Of a stretch of DNA of 60,143 bases, positions 55,591 through 60,143 are shown piece after piece. This DNA comes from Modestobacter marinus (GTDB lineage Bacteria > Actinomycetota > Actinomycetes > Mycobacteriales > Geodermatophilaceae). Location: the NCBI RefSeq assembly GCF_019799945.1, contig NZ_JABGCH010000027.1, forward strand, positions 1 to 60,143, read 5' to 3'. How positions within the stretch are numbered: the first letter of the stretch is position 1; each line of letters starts with the position of its first letter. The notes under the pieces were generated by a model. The model was not told the DNA's origin, searched no databases, and saw only the letters and a program-made list of their open reading frames with translations. The position numbers and the translations under genes were made by a program.

Positions 55591-56900
55591 GACGTCAGAT
55601 CACCCTGCTGGTGGCCGCGACGACGTCGATCGTCCTGCTGGCCTTCCTGCTGCCGGCCGCCTCACTGGTCGCCCGGGTCGCGGAGGCGCGTGCGCTGGAC
55701 ACCGCCCAGGCGCAGTTGCAGCTGCTCATCCCGTCGGTGGGCCTGGACGAGCGGGCCGACGTCGCCGCGGGCGTGGCCGCCGGGGCCGGCTCCGGGCACA
55801 CCGTGAGCGTGCGCTGGGTCGACGGGACGTGGCTCGGCCCGACCGGCCGGCTGGGGCCGGACGACGCCCCGGCGTCGGCGGACGTGGTCGAGGGCGACGA
55901 GGGCACCCGCCTGGTGCAGCCGGTCCGGCGCGCGGACGGGACGGCGGTCATCGAGGTGTTCGTCCCCGCCGACCAGCTGCGCGCCGGGGTGATCCGTACC
56001 TGGGTCGTGCTCGCCGGTCTCGGCGTGATGCTCCTGCTCCTGGCGCTGCTGGTCGCCGACCGGCTCGCCCGCTCGCTCACCCGGCCGTTGACCGAGCTGG
56101 CGAGCACGGCCCACCGGCTCGGCGGCGGCGACCTCTCCGCCCGCGCGACGCCGGGCGGCCCCGCCGAGGTACGCGACGTCGGCCTGGCGGTGAACCGGCT
56201 GGCCGGGCGGATCGGCGAGCTGCTAGCCGCCGAACGGGAGGCCGCCGCCGACCTCGCGCACCGGCTGCGCACGCCGCTGACCGCGCTGCGGCTGGACGTG
56301 GAGTCGCTTCCCCCCGACGGGCGGGAGCGGGTGCTGGACGACGTCGACGCGCTGAGCCGCGGCATCGACGAGGTGATCACCGAGGCGCGGCGACCGGTCC
56401 GCGAGGGCCTGGGCGCCGCGACCGACGCGACCGCGGTGGTGGCCGACCGCGTGCGGTTCTGGGCGGTGCTGGCCGAGGAGGAGCGCCGCGTGGTCTCCGT
56501 GCAGCTGCCCGACACCGAGGTCCCAGTCCGGGCCGCGCCCAGCGACCTGGCCGCGGCCCTGGACGCCCTGCTCGGCAACGTCTTCGCGCACACCCCCGAG
56601 GGCACCGGCTTCCGCGTCGCCGTCAGCCGGTCGTCCGGGGGTGGGGCGGAGGTCGTCGTCGCCGACTCCGGCCCGGGGCTCGTCGACTCGGTCACCGCGG
56701 TGGCGCGCGGGACCAGTGGGCGCGGGTCGACCGGGCTCGGCCTGGACATCGCGCGGCGGACCGCCGAGGCGTCCGGCGGCTCGATGCGGCTGGCGACGTC
56801 CCCGGCCGGGACCGTCGTGACGCTCGAGCTGGGCAGCGCCTGGCCCGGCCGCTCAGCCGACGACGCGGCCGCGCAGCACCAGTCGTTGCGGCCGCTGTAA
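55587..56900 (+). CDS. HisKA-type sensor histidine kinase
   Basis: A 437-aa membrane kinase. The first helix is LLVAATTSIVLLAFLLPAA, then a short sensor domain (about 30-130), a second helix VVLAGLGVMLLLLALLVA, a HAMP domain (RSLTRPLTELASTAHRLGGG), the HisKA box with His near residue 224 (ADLAHRLRTPLTALRLD) and a HATPase domain (LLGNVFAHTPEG, DSGPGLV, GLGLDIARR). The phospho-box is HRLRTPL rather than HELRTPL. Its 3' end overlaps the amidohydrolase gene on the other strand by 48 bp. Confidence 0.92.
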   Translation: MRRQITLLVAATTSIVLLAFLLPAASLVARVAEARALDTAQAQLQLLIPSVGLDERADVAAGVAAGAGSGHTVSVRWVDGTWLGPTGRLGPDDAPASADVVEGDEGTRLVQPVRRADGTAVIEVFVPADQLRAGVIRTWVVLAGLGVMLLLLALLVADRLARSLTRPLTELASTAHRLGGGDLSARATPGGPAEVRDVGLAVNRLAGRIGELLAAEREAAADLAHRLRTPLTALRLDVESLPPDGRERVLDDVDALSRGIDEVITEARRPVREGLGAATDATAVVADRVRFWAVLAEEERRVVSVQLPDTEVPVRAAPSDLAAALDALLGNVFAHTPEGTGFRVAVSRSSGGGAEVVVADSGPGLVDSVTAVARGTSGRGSTGLGLDIARRTAEASGGSMRLATSPAGTVVTLELGSAWPGRSADDAAAQHQSLRPL

Positions 56901-57938
56901 CGAGTCGAGGTCCGCGCGCGGGTCGGTCGCGTAGACGACGAGGTCCGCCGGGGCACCTTCCTCGATGCACGGCAGCCCCAGCCACTCGCGGGCCCGCCAG
57001 GACGCCGCGGCCACCGCCGCCTCCGCGGGCAGGCCGGCGGCGTGCAGCGCGCGCACCTCGTCGGCGATCAGCCCGTGGTCCACCCCGCCGCCGGCGTCGG
57101 TGCCGGCGAAGACCGGCACGCCGGCCTCGTACGCGGCCCGGACCACGGCGCCGCTGGACGCGTACAGCCGCCGCATCGTGGAGGCGTAGGCCGGGAACCG
57201 CTGCTCCCCCGCCGCGGCGAACTCCGGGAAGTTCTGCACGTTCACCAGCGTAGGGACGACGGCGGTGCCCCGGGCGGCCATCTCCCCCACCAGGTCCTCG
57301 GTGAGCCCGGTGCCGTGCTCGATGCAGTCGATGCCCGCGCGGATCAGGCCGGGCAGCGCGTCGGTGCCGAAGGTGTGCGCGGTGACCCGCGCGCCCTCCT
57401 CGTGCGCGGCGGCGATCGCCGCGGCCACCGCGTCGGCCGGCCACTCGGGCGCGAGGTCGCCGACGCCGCGGTCGATCCAGTCGCCGACCAGCTTGACCCA
57501 GCCGTCGCCGCGGCGGGCCTGCACGCGTACCTGGTCGGCCAGCTCCGCCGGCTCCAGCTCGATCGCGAGGTCGGGGACGTAGCGCCGAGGGGCGGCCAGG
57601 TGCCGGCCGGCCCGGATGATGCGCGGCAGGTCCTCGTGCTCGTCGAGCACCCGGGTGTCGACCGGGGACCCGCAGTCGCGCAGCGCCAGCACCCCCGCAT
57701 CCCGCTCCACCAGCGCCTGGGCCCGCAGCCCCTCGAGGTCGGCGACGTGCACACCGCCGCGGCCGATCCCGACGTGGCAGTGCGCGTCGACCAGCCCGGG
57801 CAGCAGGAAGCCGCCCCGGCTGACCGTCTCCGCGCCGGGCACCGGCTCGAAGGTGATCCGCCCGTCGCGCACCCACACGTCCCGGTGCACGCCCTCCGGC
57901 AGGACGACGCCGGAGAGGTGCAGCGCGGGACCGGTCAC
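56853..57938 (-). CDS. Amidohydrolase family protein
   Basis: A 361-aa metal-dependent hydrolase of the imidazolonepropionase-like group. The first metal motif is FLLPGLVDAHCHVGIG; a Lys in GWVKLVGDW, His in ARVTAHTFG, ECIEHGTG-type IDCIEHGTGL and the Asp in FAGTDAGGGVDHG complete the site. The substrate is unknown. The GTG at 57938 overlaps the ffh stop in GTGA. Mycobacterium has a homologue (Rv2915c) next to ffh. Confidence 0.9.
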   Translation of the reverse strand: MTGPALHLSGVVLPEGVHRDVWVRDGRITFEPVPGAETVSRGGFLLPGLVDAHCHVGIGRGGVHVADLEGLRAQALVERDAGVLALRDCGSPVDTRVLDEHEDLPRIIRAGRHLAAPRRYVPDLAIELEPAELADQVRVQARRGDGWVKLVGDWIDRGVGDLAPEWPADAVAAAIAAAHEEGARVTAHTFGTDALPGLIRAGIDCIEHGTGLTEDLVGEMAARGTAVVPTLVNVQNFPEFAAAGEQRFPAYASTMRRLYASSGAVVRAAYEAGVPVFAGTDAGGGVDHGLIADEVRALHAAGLPAEAAVAAASWRAREWLGLPCIEEGAPADLVVYATDPRADLDSLQRPQRLVLRGRVVG

Positions 57939-59521
57939 TGCTCGGGCCGGTCGTCCTTGAACTTGCTGAAGTCGAGCTTGCTGAGGTCGGGCATCCCCTG
58001 GCCGGGCGGCAGGCCGGGCAGTCCACCGGGCAGCTGGCCACCGGGGAGCTGCCCCGGCAGCCCACCGGGAAAACCACCCGCGCCGGGCGGGCCGATCGGC
58101 CGCCGCGCCGGGCCGCCCTTGCCCTTCCCCTTGCCCTTCTTGCCCTTGCTGCGGGCCTGGACCTGGTTCTGCCGGCCGCGCTGCTTCTTCGACATCGGGC
58201 CCATGCCGGGCAGGCCCATGCTCCCGGCCATCTGGCCCATCATCTTCTGCGCCTGGACGAAGCGCTCCAGCAGCTGGTTGACGTCGGTGACGCTGACCCC
58301 GGAGCCGTTGGCGATGCGCACCCGGCGCGAGGCGTTGATGATCTTGGAGTTGACCCGCTCCTCCGGCGTCATCGAGCGGATGATCGCCGCGGTGCGGTCC
58401 AGGTCCCGGTCGTCGACCTGCTTGAGCTGCTCCTTCATCTGCCCGGCCCCGGGCAGCATGCCGAGCAGGTTGGCGATCGGCCCCATCTTGCGGATGGCGA
58501 GCATCTGCTCGAGGAAGTCCTCGAGGGTGAAGCCCTCGCGGGAGGCGAGCTTGCCGGCCATCTTCTCGGCCTGGTCGGCGTCGAAGGCCTGCTCCGCCTG
58601 CTCGATCAGGGTCAGCACGTCGCCCATGCCGAGGATGCGCGAGGCCATCCGCTCGGGGTGGAAGACGTCGAAGTCGGCCAGCTTCTCGCCGGTGGAGGCG
58701 AACATGATCGGCTGGCCGGTGATGTGCCGGACCGACAGGGCGGCACCACCGCGGGCGTCGCCGTCGAGCTTGGTCAGGACGACGCCGGTGAAGCCGACGC
58801 CCTCCTGGAAAGCGGTCGCCGTGGTCACGGCGTCCTGGCCGATCATCGCGTCGACGACGAACAGCGTCTCGTCGGGCTGGACGACGTCCCGGATCGCGGC
58901 GGCCTGCGCCATCATCTCCGCGTCGATGCCCAGCCGGCCGGCGGTGTCGACGACGACGACGTCGTGCATCGTCCGCCGGGCGTGGTCGATGGACGCCGCG
59001 GCGACGGCGACCGGGTCACCCACACCGCTGCCGGGCTCGGGGGCAAAGACGTCGACCCCCGCCTGGCCGGCGACCACCGACAGCTGCTGGACGGCGTTGG
59101 GGCGCTGGAGGTCGGCCGCCACGAGCAGCGGGGCGTGCCCCTGCGCCTTGAGCCACCGGCCGAGCTTCCCGGCGAGGGTGGTCTTCCCGGTGCCCTGCAG
59201 GCCGGCGAGCATGATCACCGTCGGCGACTGCTTGGCGTAGCGGATCCGCCGGGTCTCACCACCGAGGACGGCGATGAGCTCCTCGTTGACGATCTTGATT
59301 ATCTGCTGGGCCGGGTTCAGCGCCTGGGAGACCTCGGCCCCGCGGGCCCGCTCCTTGACCGAGGCGATGAAGGAGCGGACGACCGGCAGGGCCACGTCGG
59401 CCTCGAGCAGCGCGATCCGGATCTCGCGCGCCGTGGCGTCGATGTCCTCGTCGGAGAGCCGGCCCTTGCCGCGCAGGCCGGTGAAGACCTTGTCCAGGCG
59501 GTCGGAGAGGGTCTCGAACAC
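57935..59521 (-). CDS. ffh: Signal recognition particle protein Ffh
   Basis: Ffh is the SRP GTPase that targets ribosomes making membrane proteins. The N and G domains have GLQGTGKTTLAGKLGRWL (about residue 107), VVVDTAGRLGID and TKLDGDARGGAAL. The Met-rich M domain (FTLEDFLEQMLAIRKMGP, MTPEERVNSKIINASRRVRIA) binds 4.5S RNA. The tail after about residue 430 is Lys, then Gly/Pro-rich. Length is 528 aa. The P-loop has Thr where most Ffh have Ser, a conservative change. Confidence 0.97.
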   Translation of the reverse strand: MFETLSDRLDKVFTGLRGKGRLSDEDIDATAREIRIALLEADVALPVVRSFIASVKERARGAEVSQALNPAQQIIKIVNEELIAVLGGETRRIRYAKQSPTVIMLAGLQGTGKTTLAGKLGRWLKAQGHAPLLVAADLQRPNAVQQLSVVAGQAGVDVFAPEPGSGVGDPVAVAAASIDHARRTMHDVVVVDTAGRLGIDAEMMAQAAAIRDVVQPDETLFVVDAMIGQDAVTTATAFQEGVGFTGVVLTKLDGDARGGAALSVRHITGQPIMFASTGEKLADFDVFHPERMASRILGMGDVLTLIEQAEQAFDADQAEKMAGKLASREGFTLEDFLEQMLAIRKMGPIANLLGMLPGAGQMKEQLKQVDDRDLDRTAAIIRSMTPEERVNSKIINASRRVRIANGSGVSVTDVNQLLERFVQAQKMMGQMAGSMGLPGMGPMSKKQRGRQNQVQARSKGKKGKGKGKGGPARRPIGPPGAGGFPGGLPGQLPGGQLPGGLPGLPPGQGMPDLSKLDFSKFKDDRPEQ

Positions 59522-59589
59522 AACACGTCCTCAGGCACTCGGGCGTGCAGCCGCCGTCCGGCCGTAGCCAGGACGGATCGGCTCGGGCT

Positions 59590-59606
59590 CCCGGGGCCAC
59601 CCCGGG
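59590..59606 (-). terminator. Possible hairpin between the zinc-ribbon gene and ffh
   Basis: CCCGGGG-CCA-CCCCGGG, a 7-bp stem, in the 169-bp gap before ffh. It is about 85 bp after the zinc-ribbon stop, so it may be part of the ffh leader instead. Confidence 0.3.
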
Positions 59607-59690
59607 GCCGTCACGCCACCTGGTCCCAGCGTAATGGCCCCCCTGCAGGGACCCACCGCGAACTCGTGAGCGGGGGCAGCGGGGCCTTCG

Positions 59691-59879
59691 TCAGGCGGCG
59701 CGGCGCCAGGTACGCACCTCGACCGGGTGCGCGTCCCCGCCGGTGTAGGCGGCGCCACACCCGGTGCAGATCCACTCGGGGCACTCGCCGCCGTCGTCGG
59801 TGTGGCCGTCCACGCAGGGCGGCTGCTCGAAGTCGGTGTCCTGGGCACAGGTGGGGCAGGGCCAGGTACGGAGCTCCAT
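59691..59879 (-). CDS. Small zinc-ribbon protein
   Basis: A 62-aa protein with two C-x2-C knuckles (C8/C11 in CPTC; C38/C41 in CTGC), forming a zinc ribbon, and further Cys and His between them (C22, H26, C33). No known partner is recognised. The start is the ATG at 59879 with GGGGAG upstream. It lies 169 bp upstream of ffh on the same strand and could be co-transcribed. Confidence 0.72.
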   Translation of the reverse strand: MELRTWPCPTCAQDTDFEQPPCVDGHTDDGGECPEWICTGCGAAYTGGDAHPVEVRTWRRAA

Positions 59880-60132
59880 GGGGCTCCCCTTCCGTCGTCC
59901 GTCGATCACGGCACCGGCTCGTCGTCCGGCACCGGGAACGTCTCACGGGGGTCCGACAGAACCGGGCACCTCCGCCTCCGGCGTGTCGTGCTTGACCGCG
60001 ACCGGTTGGTACGACTAGTGCCGCGGCTGCCAACCTTCGCCCGGCTGGGCGTGCCTGACTGGGCCCCGTCGAGCGCTGAGCGGACCAGCCTTGTCTCGTC
60101 TGATCCTGACTTCCCCGCAGGAGATGCGAGAT
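59880..60132. other. Right-flank non-coding region
   Basis: No convincing gene is seen. On the plus strand TTGACC (59992-59997) and TAGTGC 18 bp later could be a weak promoter, and a hairpin GGTTGG/CCAACC spans 60004-60035. It may be the leader of a gene starting near the window end. Low GC for this genome near 60085-60120. Confidence 0.3.
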
Positions 60133-60143
60133 GGTCCACTCCG
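60133..60143 (+). CDS. Possible 5' end of a plus-strand gene cut by the window
   Basis: AGGAG (60119-60123) precedes an ATG at 60133 by a normal distance, and only three codons (Met-Val-His) plus two bases are visible before the end. The product cannot be named. Confidence 0.25.

Noticed and set aside
59906-60139. A 77-aa minus-strand frame at the right end
   Set aside because: Arg/Ser-rich, no ribosome binding site visible at its start, and no recognisable motif; it also covers the possible plus-strand leader.

Overview
The window is very GC-rich, with strong G/C bias at third codon positions, many GTG starts and many 4-nt start/stop overlaps. This is the style of a high-GC actinobacterium. 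The protein set and gene order (dapB, M16 peptidase, pnp, rpsO, ribF ... ffh) follow the conserved core block that also exists in Mycobacterium. Protein style and the Pro/Ala/Gly-rich tails suggest a Geodermatophilaceae-like organism (Blastococcus/Modestobacter/Geodermatophilus); that family-level guess is inference. No insertion sequence, prophage, CRISPR array or tRNA gene was seen. The left edge is the upstream leader of a ribosomal RNA operon running leftward out of the window.

Layout. 1-467: rRNA operon leader with two tandem promoters. 468-8152 (minus): dapB, a VanZ-like protein, an M16 peptidase, pnp, rpsO, ribF and ilvE. 8274-10810: a small accessory group made of a MhuD-like haem monooxygenase, larB, larE and a GNAT enzyme. 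10818-20666 (minus): the nusA-infB operon in transcription order rimP, nusA, ylxR, infB, ylxP, rbfA, a 71-aa unknown, nrnA, a MATE exporter and truB. 20878-21885 (plus): a Tat-type lipoprotein and a DUF4439 protein. 21944-28561 (minus): dxr, the site-2 protease rip1, ispG, a GNAT protein and a penicillin-binding lipoprotein. 28710-34277: DUF2631 protein, rlmN with a VIT-type transporter, a disordered membrane protein, a TrmH-family methyltransferase and a DUF952-GNAT fusion. 34343-38933 (minus): rpsB, tsf, pyrH, frr, cdsA. 39256-46815: a degenerate LytM protein, a four-TM protein, a WhiG/FliA sigma factor, xerC, dprA, comM, yraN, DUF2469 and rnhB. 47033-54083 (minus): an orphan LuxR-type regulator, lepB, rplS, NUDIX, trmD, rimM, khpA, rpsP and proS. 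54185-56900: a secreted protein divergent from an OmpR/HisKA two-component system. 56853-59879 (minus): amidohydrolase, ffh and a zinc-ribbon protein.

How it works together. Most genes serve translation and RNA metabolism (ribosomal proteins S2, S15, S16, L19; RimP, RimM, RbfA, IF-2, EF-Ts, RRF, ProS, TruB, TrmD, RlmN, PNPase, NrnA), membrane and wall synthesis (Dxr, IspG, CdsA, PBP, DapB), secretion (Ffh, LepB, Rip1) and DNA processing (DprA, ComM, XerC, RnhB, YraN).

The most interesting signals are between genes. They are a 63-bp element with conserved ends placed exactly at the ribosome binding site of two unrelated genes; a short AGCTTGCGAG-like motif that recurs in the loops of large intergenic hairpins; mutually exclusive hairpins between tsf and pyrH; a structured rpsO leader; an apparent CTG start for rip1; and an orphan LuxR regulator whose phosphorylation pocket is degenerate and which lies below a compound repeat.
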